DNA of 64,000 nucleotides, from NCBI RefSeq assembly GCF_003113265.1, contig NZ_PUIV01000003.1, positions 62,001-126,000 of the forward strand, written 5' to 3'. Positions 17,893 through 26,605 of the stretch are shown here, piece by piece (position 1 is the first letter of the stretch; every line of letters begins with the position of its first letter). The translations under genes and the position numbers were made by a program. A model generated the notes under the pieces. That model made no database searches and was not told where the DNA came from. It saw only the letters and a program-made list of their open reading frames with translations. This DNA is from Methylosinus sporium. GTDB taxonomy: Bacteria; Pseudomonadota; Alphaproteobacteria; Rhizobiales; Beijerinckiaceae.

Positions 17893-19062
17893 ATGCTCGG
17901 CGCGTCCTACGCTCTCATCGTCAATATCATGATCGCGGCGCTGTTCGCTGCGAGCTTCGCCTTCGTCGCTCTGGCCAATCCGGCCGACCGCCGGGCGTTG
18001 TGGTTCGCCGCGAGCTATATGCTCGGAATGTCGGCCCCGCTGTGCCTTTTCGTCGTTCACCTGGGAGTCTGGCCCGATTTCTTCGGCGCACTGAACTATG
18101 TGGGCTTTTGCGCGGGCCTGTTTTTGATGACGGCCTCTCTCGCCCGCTTCTACGATCGCGGCCCACGCTGGAGCGCGGTCGCCGGGCTCTACTGCGCGGC
18201 GCTGCTCAGCGGCGCGGCGATCGGCGAATGGCCGCAAGACCGTCTCGCCTTCAACCTCGTCTATCAGACGCCCTATGCTCTGGCGACCGCCTGCTGCGGC
18301 TGGATCATCCTGCTCGCGAGCGGACGCGGGGCGCTCGAGATCGCGCTCGCCGGCCTCTATGGGGTGATCGCCGCGCATTTCATCGCAAAGCCCTTTTTCG
18401 CGACGGCCTACGGCGTCGGCCGCACGTCGAGCGAATATGTCGCGAGCTCCTACGCGATCATCTCGCAATCGGTGACGGGCGTTCTGCTGATCGCGGCCGG
18501 GCTGCTCACCTTGCTCCTGGTCGCGCAGCGAGCGATCTCGGAGGCTCGCCGCGCGGCGGAGACCGATCAATTGACCGGGCTGTTGAACCGGCGCGGATTC
18601 GACCTCGCTTGCGCGCCTTTGCTGGCGCGCGCCCGCGCCGAGGGCGATCCGGCGACGGTCGCCCTCGTCGATCTCGATTATTTCAAACGGGTCAACGATC
18701 GATTCGGCCATGCGGTCGGCGACGAGGTCTTGAGATATTTCGCCGCGCTGCTGCGGCTGACGACTCCCGAAGGCGCGCTCGTCGGCCGCCTGGGCGGAGA
18801 GGAATTCGTTGTTTTCCTGGATGGAGCGCCGCGCGCGCAAGGGCGGCGCGTCGCCGAGATGATCCGGCAGGCGGCCGCGCTGCATGTCACGCCGCGCCTA
18901 CCCCCGATCACGGTCAGCATAGGCGTCGCCGAAATCGCCGAGGATGAAACCTTCCTCCAAGCGATGCGCCGCGCGGACGAAGCGCTCTATCGCGCCAAGA
19001 CGCTGGGCCGCGATCGCGTCTGCGTCGCCCGCCGGGCGAGCCTGAAGGAAATCCATAGCTAG
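17893..19062 (+). CDS. Membrane-bound diguanylate cyclase (GGDEF domain)
   Basis: This 389-residue protein has about six N-terminal transmembrane helices (residues 1-210) followed by one GGDEF domain. TDQLTGLLNRRGFD opens the domain, VDLDYFKRVNDRFGHAVGD holds the metal-binding Asp, and RLGGEEF is an active GG(D/E)EF signature. It therefore probably synthesises cyclic di-GMP from two GTP. The inhibitory I-site RxxD expected seven residues before the RLGGEEF Arg is absent (PEGA there), so product inhibition may be weak. The membrane part would sense an unknown signal. No partner gene is adjacent. Confidence 0.92.
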   Translation: MLGASYALIVNIMIAALFAASFAFVALANPADRRALWFAASYMLGMSAPLCLFVVHLGVWPDFFGALNYVGFCAGLFLMTASLARFYDRGPRWSAVAGLYCAALLSGAAIGEWPQDRLAFNLVYQTPYALATACCGWIILLASGRGALEIALAGLYGVIAAHFIAKPFFATAYGVGRTSSEYVASSYAIISQSVTGVLLIAAGLLTLLLVAQRAISEARRAAETDQLTGLLNRRGFDLACAPLLARARAEGDPATVALVDLDYFKRVNDRFGHAVGDEVLRYFAALLRLTTPEGALVGRLGGEEFVVFLDGAPRAQGRRVAEMIRQAAALHVTPRLPPITVSIGVAEIAEDETFLQAMRRADEALYRAKTLGRDRVCVARRASLKEIHS

Positions 19063-19142
19063 ACGAAAGTCGATCATCGCGCCGCCTTTCTTCGGCCGCT
19101 ATATAGTCGCCGCACCACGTCGCATCGAAAGGCCGAGCCGGC

Positions 19143-19853
19143 ATGATCCGCGGAATAACCCTTTCTCTTCTCGCACTCGCCTCTCTCGCCTCCGCCGCCC
19201 CCGCCGCGGAGCTGAAATCGCAATACACGTCTCTCCAGAACTGCCCCGCCGTCGATCGGCTGAAACTCGCGAATCGGACGCTGGAAAAGAGCGACAGGAC
19301 CGCGATTTTCCGCTGCGCCGGCGTCGGCGGCTTTTCCGTCTATGTCGTGGACGATGATCCGCGCAGCTTCCTCGTGCTGGAGCGCGGCAAAACGCTTTAT
19401 TCGCTGGAACGGCCCATGGCCTCGGCCTTCTCGCTCGGCAATTTTCCCAATGTCACGGGCGCGAAACAGGCCGAGTGGCGGCTCGATCCCACCGGCGCGC
19501 CCGCGGGGCTGATCGTGCGCATCGCCTATCAGCGCGCCGACGGCGCCGCGGCCTCCACGCTCATGGTCTTCGATCTGCGCGGCGAGCCCATGGTCATCGG
19601 CGCGGCGAAGACGAATGAGGAGGCGCGCGACCTGATCGACGGCGCGCTCGTCGCCAGAACGCTGGAGGAAAAACTGTCGCGCGAATGCAATGCGATCTAT
19701 GTCTCGCTCTGCAAGGGATTTCCGCCCGGCCCGGAAATGCTCGGCGCCTGCTTCGACGCGCGGCCCGAGATCGCCGACGAGGTTCCGCAAAAATGCGTCG
19801 CCGATTTCCAGACCAATGTGGAGAATTATCACGAGGCCAAGGGCGGCCATTGA
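19143..19853 (+). CDS. Hypothetical exported protein
   Basis: This 236-residue protein has a clear signal peptide (MIRGITLSLLALASLASAAPAAEL) and no domain that I recognise. The mature part has several cysteines (NCPAVD, FRCAG, RECNAIYVSLCKG, GACFDARP, KCVADF) that could form disulfides in the periplasm. It is followed after 19 bp by the convergent mfd stop. Codon use and composition match the neighbours. It may be a lineage-specific envelope protein. Confidence 0.65.
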   Translation: MIRGITLSLLALASLASAAPAAELKSQYTSLQNCPAVDRLKLANRTLEKSDRTAIFRCAGVGGFSVYVVDDDPRSFLVLERGKTLYSLERPMASAFSLGNFPNVTGAKQAEWRLDPTGAPAGLIVRIAYQRADGAAASTLMVFDLRGEPMVIGAAKTNEEARDLIDGALVARTLEEKLSRECNAIYVSLCKGFPPGPEMLGACFDARPEIADEVPQKCVADFQTNVENYHEAKGGH

Positions 19854-19872
19854 CCGAGGCCGCGCGACGAGA

Positions 19873-22800
19873 TCACGCCGCCTTCTTCTTCTCCGCGATC
19901 GACACCAGCGTGCGCAATATGCGGCGCGCGCCCTCGAGCCGGCTCTTCATATCGGCGAAATCGCGGATGAAGACGATTCGCATATCCGGGCGCACCTTGG
20001 CCTGCGCGCTCGGCTCCATGATGAAGCGCGCGAGGCCGGCGGGATCGGCGAAATTGCCGTCGCGGAAGGCGATGATGACGCCCTTCGGCCCCGCCTCCAG
20101 CTTCTCCACATGCGCTCTTCGGCACAGCGCCTTGATGGCGACGATCTTGAGCAGCAGCTCCACTTCCGGCGGCGTCGGGCCGAAACGGTCGATCAATTCC
20201 GCCGCGAAGGATTCGATGTCCTGATCCGTCTCCAGCGTCGAGAGACGCCGATAGAGCTGCAGGCGCAGAGTGAGGTCCTGCACATAATCTTCCGGTATCG
20301 TCACCGGCGCGCCTATGGCGATGGTCGGCGACCACGCCTCCTCCTCCGGCTCCTCTATGCCGGCCTTCAGCAGCGTGATCGCATCGCCGAGCATCTGCTG
20401 ATAGAGTTCGTAGCCGACCTCCTTGATATGGCCGGACTGCTCCTCGCCCAAGAGATTGCCGGCGCCGCGAATGTCGAGATCGTGGCTCGCGAGCTGGAAG
20501 CCGGCGCCGAGCGTGTCGAGGCTCTGCAGCACTTCGAGACGCTTCTGCGCTTGCGGCGTGATGGTCTTATTGGCGGGCGTGGTGAACAGCGCATAGGCGC
20601 GCGTCTTGGCGCGGCCGACGCGCCCGCGCAGCTGATAGAGCTGCGCGAGGCCGAACATATCGGCGCGCCAGACAATGAGCGTATTGGCCGTCGGAATGTC
20701 GAGGCCCGATTCGACGATGGTCGTCGAGAGGAGAATGTCGAATTTCCCCTCGTAGAAAGCCGTCATGCGCTCTTCGAGATCGCCGGCCGCCATTTGCCCA
20801 TGCGCCATGACGAATTTCGCCTCCGGCACGGCCTCGCGCAAAAATGCGGCGGCGTCCTCCAGATCTTCGATGCGCGGACAGACGAAGAAGGCTTGTCCGC
20901 CGCGATAGCGCTCGCGCAGCAGCGCCTCGCGCACGATGAGCGGATCGAAGGGAGAAACGAAGCTGCGGACGGCGAGGCGATCGACCGGCGCGGTGGCGAT
21001 GAGCGACAATTCGCGCACGCCGGTCATGGCGAGCTGCAAAGTGCGCGGAATGGGCGTCGCGGAGAGCGTCAGCACATGCACCTCGGCGCGCAGCTCCTTC
21101 AATCGCTCCTTATGGCCGACGCCGAAGTGCTGTTCCTCGTCGATGATGACGAGGCCGAGATCTTTAAAAGAGATCGCCTTGCCGAGCACGGCATGTGTGC
21201 CGACGGCGATGTCGACGGTTCCGTCCGCAATGCCCGCTTTGGCGAGGCGCATGTCGGAGGCGTGAGTCATGCGCGACAATTGCGCGACGCGAATCGGCAG
21301 GCCGGAGAAGCGCGTGGAAAACGTCTTGTAATGCTGGCGCGCGAGCAGAGTCGTCGGCACGACGACCGCCACTTGTCGGCCGTTGATCGCCGCGCAAAAG
21401 GCGGCGCGCAGCGCCACCTCTGTCTTGCCGAAGCCGACATCGCCGCAAACGAGCCGATCCATCGGACGGCCAGAAGCCAGATCGTCGAGCACTGCCTCGA
21501 TCGCCGCGGCCTGATCCTCCGTCTCGTCATAGGGGAAGCGCGCGCAAAATTCGTCGTAGAGCCCTTCCGGCGGGACGAGCTTGGTCGCCTGCCGAAGACT
21601 GCGCTGCGCAGCGATCGCGATGAGGCCCTTGGCCATCTCGCGAATGCGATTCTTCATCCGCGCCTTGCGCGTCTGCCAGCCGACGCCGCCGAGCTTGTCG
21701 AGAACGGCCTCCGTATCCTCGGAGCCGTAGCGCGTCAGCAGCTCGATATTCTCGACCGGCAGATAGAGCTTGTCGCCGCCGGCATAGTGAATCTCGAGGC
21801 AATCATGCGGCGCGCCGGCGGCGGTGATCGTCTCGAGGCCGATGAAGCGGCCGATGCCGTGATCGACATGCACGACGAGATCGCCGGCCGAGAGCGCCGC
21901 CACCTCGCCGAGCAGATTCTCCGTATGCTTGGTCTTGCGCCGGCGGCGCACGAGGCGGTCGCCGAGAATGTCCTGCTCGCCGAGAATGGCGAGGCCTTGC
22001 GTCTCGAAACCATGCTCCACGCCGAGCACGGCGAGCGCCGCCGCGCCCTTGCCGAGCGAAAGAGCGGCAGGAAGAGAGGACACCGTCTTCAGGTCGCGCA
22101 AGCCATGCTCGGCGAGCACGCTGCCGAGACGCTCGCAGGAGCCGTCCGACCAGCCGGCGACGACGACGGTTCTGCCGGCGCCGCGCAGCGCCTTCACATG
22201 CTCGACGGCGGCCTCGAAGACATTGGCGTTTTCGTCATTGCGCTCGGGCGCGAAATCGCGGCCGGCGCGGGCGGCGCAATCGATCGTCTCCTTGCCGGCG
22301 CCGTCGGGCGCGGCGAAGGGTGAGAAGGTCGCGAGGCTGCGCCCCTCGAGCTTGCCGCGCCATTCCTCTATTGTGAGATAGAGCTGATCCGGGGGCAGCG
22401 GCTTGTAATTGGAGTCGGCCGGGGCGGCGTCATAGGCGAATTTGCGGGCGTCGTAATAATCGGCGATCTGCGTCAGCCGCTCGCCGGCGGCCTCCTCGAC
22501 CAGCGGATCGAGCAGCAGCGGCGCCTCACCCACATAATCGAAGACGCTGCCCATGCGCGCATAAAACAGCGGCAGCCAATGTTCGGCGCCCTGATGGCGG
22601 CGGCCTTCGCTGATCGCCTCATAGAGCGCGTCGCCGCGCGTCTGGCCGCCGAAGCGCGTGGTGTAGGCCTGGCGGAAGCGCCGCATCGTGTCGCTGGTGA
22701 GCCGCAGCTCGCTCATCGGCACGAGATCGAGCGAGCGCAGCTGTCCCGTGGTGCGCTGGCTCTCGGGATCGAAGCTGCGAATCGATTCGAGCGTGTCGCC

Positions 22801-23394
22801 GAAGAAATCGAGACGAATCGGCCCCGGCATTCCCGGCGCATAGAGATCGACGATGCCGCCGCGCTGCGCGTATTCGCCGGTCTCGCGCACGGTGGAGGAG
22901 CGCAGAAAGCCGTTGGTCTCGAGCCACAGCGCCAGCTCGTCGAGACGCACGACATTGCCGGGCGCCGCGGAGAAAGTGTCGGCGGCGACATTTTCCAGCG
23001 GCGGGACACGCTGCAGCAGGCAATCCACCGTGGCCATGACGACTCGCGGCCGCTCGGCCGAGGATTTGGAGCGGGCGAGACGCGCCAGCGCCGTCATGCG
23101 GCGGGCGGAAATGGCGGCGTTGGGCGAGACGCGATCATAGGGCTGGCAATCCCAGCCGGGAAAATCCAGCGCCTCCACCTCGGGCGCGGCGAATCGCAGC
23201 GCCTCGCGAAAAGCCGCCGAGCGCTGCGCATCGCGCGCCACATGGACGAAGACGGCCGGCCGCCCCTCCGCGACGCGGGCCAGCGCGCGGGTGAGATCGG
23301 CGGCGACGAAAGCGTCGAAACCGTCCGGGACATTCACGAAGCGGAGCTTGTCGCCTTTTTCCAGGCGGGCGACCGCGGATTTGAGATCGGTCAT
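19873..23394 (-). CDS. mfd: Transcription-repair coupling factor Mfd
   Basis: This is a 1173-residue DNA translocase that removes RNA polymerase stalled at lesions and recruits UvrAB. The N terminus carries the UvrB-homology region (FPGWDCQPYDRVSPN), followed by the RNA-polymerase interaction domain. The helicase core has Walker A GDVGFGKTE, the DEEQ box IIDEEQHFGVGHKERLK, LSATPIPRTL, and the translocation motif region MFGLAQLYQLRGRVGRAK. The C-terminal TRCF domain follows. Length is close to E. coli Mfd (1148). It is just downstream of sdhE (15-bp gap), a frequent alphaproteobacterial arrangement. Confidence 0.97.
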   Translation of the reverse strand: MTDLKSAVARLEKGDKLRFVNVPDGFDAFVAADLTRALARVAEGRPAVFVHVARDAQRSAAFREALRFAAPEVEALDFPGWDCQPYDRVSPNAAISARRMTALARLARSKSSAERPRVVMATVDCLLQRVPPLENVAADTFSAAPGNVVRLDELALWLETNGFLRSSTVRETGEYAQRGGIVDLYAPGMPGPIRLDFFGDTLESIRSFDPESQRTTGQLRSLDLVPMSELRLTSDTMRRFRQAYTTRFGGQTRGDALYEAISEGRRHQGAEHWLPLFYARMGSVFDYVGEAPLLLDPLVEEAAGERLTQIADYYDARKFAYDAAPADSNYKPLPPDQLYLTIEEWRGKLEGRSLATFSPFAAPDGAGKETIDCAARAGRDFAPERNDENANVFEAAVEHVKALRGAGRTVVVAGWSDGSCERLGSVLAEHGLRDLKTVSSLPAALSLGKGAAALAVLGVEHGFETQGLAILGEQDILGDRLVRRRRKTKHTENLLGEVAALSAGDLVVHVDHGIGRFIGLETITAAGAPHDCLEIHYAGGDKLYLPVENIELLTRYGSEDTEAVLDKLGGVGWQTRKARMKNRIREMAKGLIAIAAQRSLRQATKLVPPEGLYDEFCARFPYDETEDQAAAIEAVLDDLASGRPMDRLVCGDVGFGKTEVALRAAFCAAINGRQVAVVVPTTLLARQHYKTFSTRFSGLPIRVAQLSRMTHASDMRLAKAGIADGTVDIAVGTHAVLGKAISFKDLGLVIIDEEQHFGVGHKERLKELRAEVHVLTLSATPIPRTLQLAMTGVRELSLIATAPVDRLAVRSFVSPFDPLIVREALLRERYRGGQAFFVCPRIEDLEDAAAFLREAVPEAKFVMAHGQMAAGDLEERMTAFYEGKFDILLSTTIVESGLDIPTANTLIVWRADMFGLAQLYQLRGRVGRAKTRAYALFTTPANKTITPQAQKRLEVLQSLDTLGAGFQLASHDLDIRGAGNLLGEEQSGHIKEVGYELYQQMLGDAITLLKAGIEEPEEEAWSPTIAIGAPVTIPEDYVQDLTLRLQLYRRLSTLETDQDIESFAAELIDRFGPTPPEVELLLKIVAIKALCRRAHVEKLEAGPKGVIIAFRDGNFADPAGLARFIMEPSAQAKVRPDMRIVFIRDFADMKSRLEGARRILRTLVSIAEKKKAA

Positions 23395-23409
23395 TTCGGG
23401 AACATGCTC

Positions 23410-23700
23410 TCAAAGATCGAGCGGTTTCTCATGCGTATGGAAAGCCGCGATCCGGCGGAAGAGGGGCGTGTCGTAGCAGGCGGGAACCGGCTCGGCGCGC
23501 GACAGCCAGCGAAAAACCTCGTCGTCCTGCGCGTCCAGCAACGCTTCGAGATCGTCGAGCTCGGCCTCGGGCAGAGAGTTGATCGTCGCGTCGACGAAAC
23601 GGCCCATCAATATGTCCATTTCGCGCATACCGCGGCGCCATGCGCGAATTTTTATGCGCCGGCGGCGAATGTCGGGATCGTCTCGGGTCGAAGCGCTCAA
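23410..23700 (-). CDS. sdhE: SdhE/SDHAF2-type FAD assembly factor
   Basis: This small protein of about 96 residues promotes covalent flavinylation of succinate dehydrogenase SdhA. The diagnostic motif RGMREMDILMGRF matches the RGxxE core. Downstream, LDDLEALLDAQDDEVFRWLS completes the five-helix fold. The 5' end is uncertain: the frame opens with TTG at 23700 and there is no ATG before the conserved core. It precedes mfd by 15 bp and is probably co-transcribed with it. In many relatives recG sits divergently upstream; here tRNA-Gly is found instead. Confidence 0.88.
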   Translation of the reverse strand: MSASTRDDPDIRRRRIKIRAWRRGMREMDILMGRFVDATINSLPEAELDDLEALLDAQDDEVFRWLSRAEPVPACYDTPLFRRIAAFHTHEKPLDL

Positions 23701-23917
23701 GGGCGGAAATCCGCTCGCGGAGGGACGGAGTACAAGAATTCGCGCGCCGGGCCGCCCCTTCGGGCGCCGGCGCGGAGCCAGAGGAATTAGCGCAGCCGGC
23801 GGGGAAAAGATAGGTCATCCACAGCCTGTGCGAAGCCGTTCGAGATCGTCGCCGAGACAGTTGCAATCACGCTTCGATTGCGGCATAAGGACCCCGTCGC
23901 GTCGCCGCGACATGGAT

Positions 23918-23992
23918 GCGGGTGTAGCTCAGGGGTAGAGCACAACCTTGCCAAGGTTGGGGTCGAGGGTTCGAATCCCTTCGCCCGCTCCA
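23918..23992 (+). tRNA. tRNA-Gly (anticodon GCC)
   Basis: A complete 75-nt tRNA including an encoded CCA. The acceptor is GCGGGTG paired with CGCCCGC, the D-arm is AGCTCAGGGGTAGAGC, the anticodon arm is CAACCTTGCCAAGGTTG with GCC in the loop, and the T-arm is GAGGGTTCGAATCCCTT. Genes for this tRNA are common integration targets. The sequence to its right shows signs of past insertion. Confidence 0.97.
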
Positions 23993-24022
23993 AAATAGCC
24001 AATATATTCCAGAGCGTTATGA

Positions 24023-24053
24023 AAAGGCCGCCGCAAGGTGGCCTTTCGCTTTT
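24023..24053 (+). terminator. Intrinsic terminator downstream of tRNA-Gly
   Basis: AAAGGCCGCC-GCAA-GGTGGCCTTT forms a 10-bp stem (one G-U pair) with a stable GCAA tetraloop, followed by CGCTTTT. It lies 30 bp after the tRNA and is well placed to end its transcript. Confidence 0.75.
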
Positions 24054-24088
24054 CCAAGGTGGCGTTCACATGGTGTCCACCACCTTGG
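24054..24088. repeat. Inverted repeat in the junction region after tRNA-Gly
   Basis: CCAAGGTGG (24054-24062) and CCACCTTGG (24080-24088) are perfect 9-bp inverted repeats separated by 17 bp. They begin directly after the terminator. The stretch 24054-24302 contains no recognisable gene and separates the tRNA from a truncated GNAT gene. It may be debris of an integrated element. Confidence 0.5.
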
Positions 24089-24302
24089 AGCCGGCCGGCC
24101 GCGTCACTGACTCACTCTGGCGATCCTTCATCGTCGACAAGCGGTCCTATGTCGCGCTCCACCTCAGCCCGTGCATGGCGCAACCCAGCGACCTTGCTCC
24201 GGCGCTCAGCGGAACGAAAAAGCGGCGACCGCTATGGCGTGACGATCCGAGTCGGCCACCTCGGTGACGGGCGCCAGCTTCTGGCGCGCCCGGGCGCGCA
24301 TG

Positions 24303-24428
24303 GCTTGCCGCTATCTGCCCGGGCGAGAGGAATCCCACCTGCGAGGCGTCAATGGCGAGCGCCATGAGCGCGCGCAGTGCGGGAAGATCTTCGCAGGACG
24401 CCCAGCGCGTCGAAAAGCGTATCGTCAT
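24303..24428 (-). pseudogene. GNAT acetyltransferase, N-terminal fragment
   Basis: The first 42 codons from the ATG at 24428 read MTIRFSTRWASCEDLPALRA, then LMALAIDASQVGFLSPGQIAAS. This matches the N terminus of GNAT-family acetyltransferases (typically around 160-180 residues). After this point all frames lose similarity and the acetyl-CoA-binding core is missing. The ATG overlaps the upstream methyltransferase stop (ATGA), so the two were probably translated together. The gene seems to have been cut by a rearrangement between here and the tRNA-Gly. Confidence 0.6.
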
Positions 24429-25198
24429 CGCTTGCCGTCCAAACGCTCCCACGCCACGATCGACACCGGGAAATGGAACAGGATGCCAGCGTGCGTGCGC
24501 CGAGCTCCAACGCCGATGCGATCCTGCCCAGAGGCAATGTCGGCATCGAACATCGCCGCCAGCGCCGGCATGTCGGATGGATCCGCGAGAGTGGAGAGCT
24601 CCGCCTCCAGCCGATAGCCGTCGACGACGACCTCGCGCAGTCCCGCCTCCCGGCCGATCTCTCGGAGCTGCTCCAGGGTGAGCGCGCTCGTATGGGACGG
24701 ATCGCGCAATCGCTCCATGGCGTCATAGGCCGCCTGGGTTTCCGGCGAGGGCGTCGCGTCGATGACGACAATGCGCCCCCCGGAACGGCAAACGCGAACC
24801 ATCTCCGCGAGCGTGGCGGCAGGATCGCGCATATGGTGGAAGCTGTACCGCGTCGTCACCCGATCGAAGCTCGCGCTCTCGAAGGGTAGCGCGGTCGCAT
24901 CGCCGACATGCCAGGCCATGTTCTCCAGCCCGGCTGCGGCTTGCCGCGCTCGCGCCTGCTCGATCATGGCGGGCGTGATGTCGATGCCGGTCACGGCGCG
25001 TGCATGGGGCGCCTGCGCGCAGGCGAGGATGCCGGGTCCGCAGGCCACATCGAGCGCGTCCGTGTCCGGCGTCAGGGCGCAGGCTCGGAGCGTGCGCGCC
25101 ATCGCGTCCGCTTCCGCGTGAATGGGCAGTTCGGAGAAGGGCTTGGCCCAGCGGGTGAACTGGTCGACGATGCGCTGATTGTGCGTGGCGACGGTCAT
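24425..25198 (-). CDS. Class I SAM-dependent methyltransferase (UbiE-like)
   Basis: This 257-residue enzyme starts at the ATG at 25198, supported by GAGGAGG five nt upstream; a TTG further upstream is less likely. The SAM-binding motif I is DALDVACGPGILA, then the acidic residue in VTGIDITPAMIEQA, motif II-like DATALPFESASFDRV and the post-motif YSFHHMRDP. This is the Methyltransf_11 fold. The substrate is unknown. It is divergent from an AraC-type regulator (86 bp apart), which probably controls it, and overlaps the broken GNAT gene. Confidence 0.85.
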   Translation of the reverse strand: MTVATHNQRIVDQFTRWAKPFSELPIHAEADAMARTLRACALTPDTDALDVACGPGILACAQAPHARAVTGIDITPAMIEQARARQAAAGLENMAWHVGDATALPFESASFDRVTTRYSFHHMRDPAATLAEMVRVCRSGGRIVVIDATPSPETQAAYDAMERLRDPSHTSALTLEQLREIGREAGLREVVVDGYRLEAELSTLADPSDMPALAAMFDADIASGQDRIGVGARRTHAGILFHFPVSIVAWERLDGKR

Positions 25199-25284
25199 AT
25201 CATCCTCCTCGATCAAAGGGGACTATAGACATCGCCACCTTGGCCGACTAACGCTGTACGGCCATAGTTGAGCGGATATCGGCC

Positions 25285-26097
25285 ATGCGAGCCTTGGACG
25301 ACGCCGAAACCCAAAACGCCATACACGCCCACGGGCTCGATCGGCCCACCGGCATCGGCTTCGCATTCTTGGGCGCCGCCTGCAACATCCTCTACGATTG
25401 GCACGCGCACGACTACCATCAACTGATGTATGCTGCGGGTGGGGTCGCCCAGATCGAGACGGATCGCGGTCTCCATATTCTTCCGCAAGGCCGGGCTGTC
25501 TGGATACCGGCGAAAACGAGACATCGCTCCCTGATCACGGATGGCGGCGGCGCCTCATTGCATTTTTCGCCGGAAGCCGTCGAGGATCGCTCGCGGCATG
25601 TGCGGATCGTGGTCGCGAGCCCATTGATGCGGGAGATGATCCTGTTCGCGACCCGCTGGCCGCTCGGCGCCAGCGAGACCGATCCGCTCGCGGACGCCTT
25701 CCTACGCGCATTGGCGCTCCTGTGCGGCGAGTGGCTGCAAAGTGAGCTTCCGCTGTTCTTGCCGAGCGCGGCGCACCCCTCCATCCGCCGCGCCCTGGAT
25801 TATGCCTCGGCCGACCTCGCCGCCGCGACATTGACCGAAGCCCTCCGCCACGCTGCTCTTTCCGAACGCACGTTCCGCCGCCTGTTCGCGCGCGAGACGG
25901 GACTGACATGGCAGAACTGGCTCGGCCAAGCGCGGATTCAGATGGCAATGGGACTGTTGATCCAGGGTCGAAGGATAACCGACGTCGCGGCCGATGTGGG
26001 CTATGCGTCCCTCAGCGCCTTCGCGAAGGCGTTCGCGCAGATCGCCGGCGAAGGGCCGGCCCAATTCCGGCAGCGGCACCGCTCAGGGGCGAGTTGA
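25285..26097 (+). CDS. AraC-family transcriptional regulator with cupin sensor
   Basis: This 270-residue regulator has an N-terminal cupin-like ligand domain (about residues 30-110: WHAHDYHQLMYAAGG, PQGRAVWIPAKTRHRSL). It also has a C-terminal AraC DNA-binding domain with two helix-turn-helices (about 180-265: LTEALRHAALSERTFRRLFARETG, RITDVAADVGYASLSAFAKAF). It is divergent from the methyltransferase, so that gene is the likely target. Its stop is followed by about 500 bp of IS debris. Confidence 0.9.
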   Translation: MRALDDAETQNAIHAHGLDRPTGIGFAFLGAACNILYDWHAHDYHQLMYAAGGVAQIETDRGLHILPQGRAVWIPAKTRHRSLITDGGGASLHFSPEAVEDRSRHVRIVVASPLMREMILFATRWPLGASETDPLADAFLRALALLCGEWLQSELPLFLPSAAHPSIRRALDYASADLAAATLTEALRHAALSERTFRRLFARETGLTWQNWLGQARIQMAMGLLIQGRRITDVAADVGYASLSAFAKAFAQIAGEGPAQFRQRHRSGAS

Positions 26098-26306
26098 TGC
26101 TCGCCGTCGGGCGACAGATCATTCGACACGCCGATCATCCCGGGACCGAATTCGTCCACCTGATTCCTTTGCTGTCACCGATAGGCGCATGCGCTCGCGG
26201 AGTGGCGGAATCCTGCTAGCACAGTTAAGGAACGAGCAGGTAGATCGTAAGACCATATGACGTGGCGCTCGCGATAATCGGCGGATTCGACGCTCCGCGG
26301 CGGATC

Positions 26307-26489
26307 GACAATATCGAGAGCGGCGCGGATATGGGCGAGCTTCTGGGCACGGCGGGCGTTAGCGAGAAACCCGAAACGACGAATGCGCCGAAGCCCCTCG
26401 GGCAAGACGTGCATGAGTGAGCGGCGCACGAACTCGTCAGCGTCGAGGGTCATTGCCTCGGATTTGTCGTTGGCGCGATAATCTTTCCC
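26307..26489 (-). pseudogene. IS91/IS801-type transposase remnant
   Basis: A minus-strand fragment reads GKDYRANDKSEAMTLDADEF, then VRRSLMHVLPEGLRRIRRFG and FLANARRAQKLAHIRAAL. This matches the region after the catalytic tyrosine in IS91-family (Y1/Y2 rolling-circle) transposases: K-DYR, MTL..EF.RR, HVLP.G..RIR..GFLAN..R..KL. Only about 60 residues remain; the N-terminal and zinc-finger parts are gone. The rest of 26098-26605 contains no other recognisable gene. It abuts the 3' end of an RND efflux gene. Confidence 0.75.
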
Positions 26490-26605
26490 CTGATAAGCGC
26501 ACGACGCCGCGCTACGCCGTTTAAAATTTGTCCAGGCCATGGCCTCGCTTTTTTCGACGAAGCTGCCCGCTCTTCCCGGCCATCTCTCGTCCGTTTCCGC
26601 CGCAT

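Noticed and set aside
19690-22323. An 877-codon plus-strand open frame over mfd
   Set aside because: It is antisense to the unmistakable mfd helicase domains and has no recognisable fold.
24054-24302. Possible continuation of the GNAT gene or a phage gene after tRNA-Gly
   Set aside because: All frames were read; short protein-like stretches appear, but none could be tied to a family or to the GNAT core.
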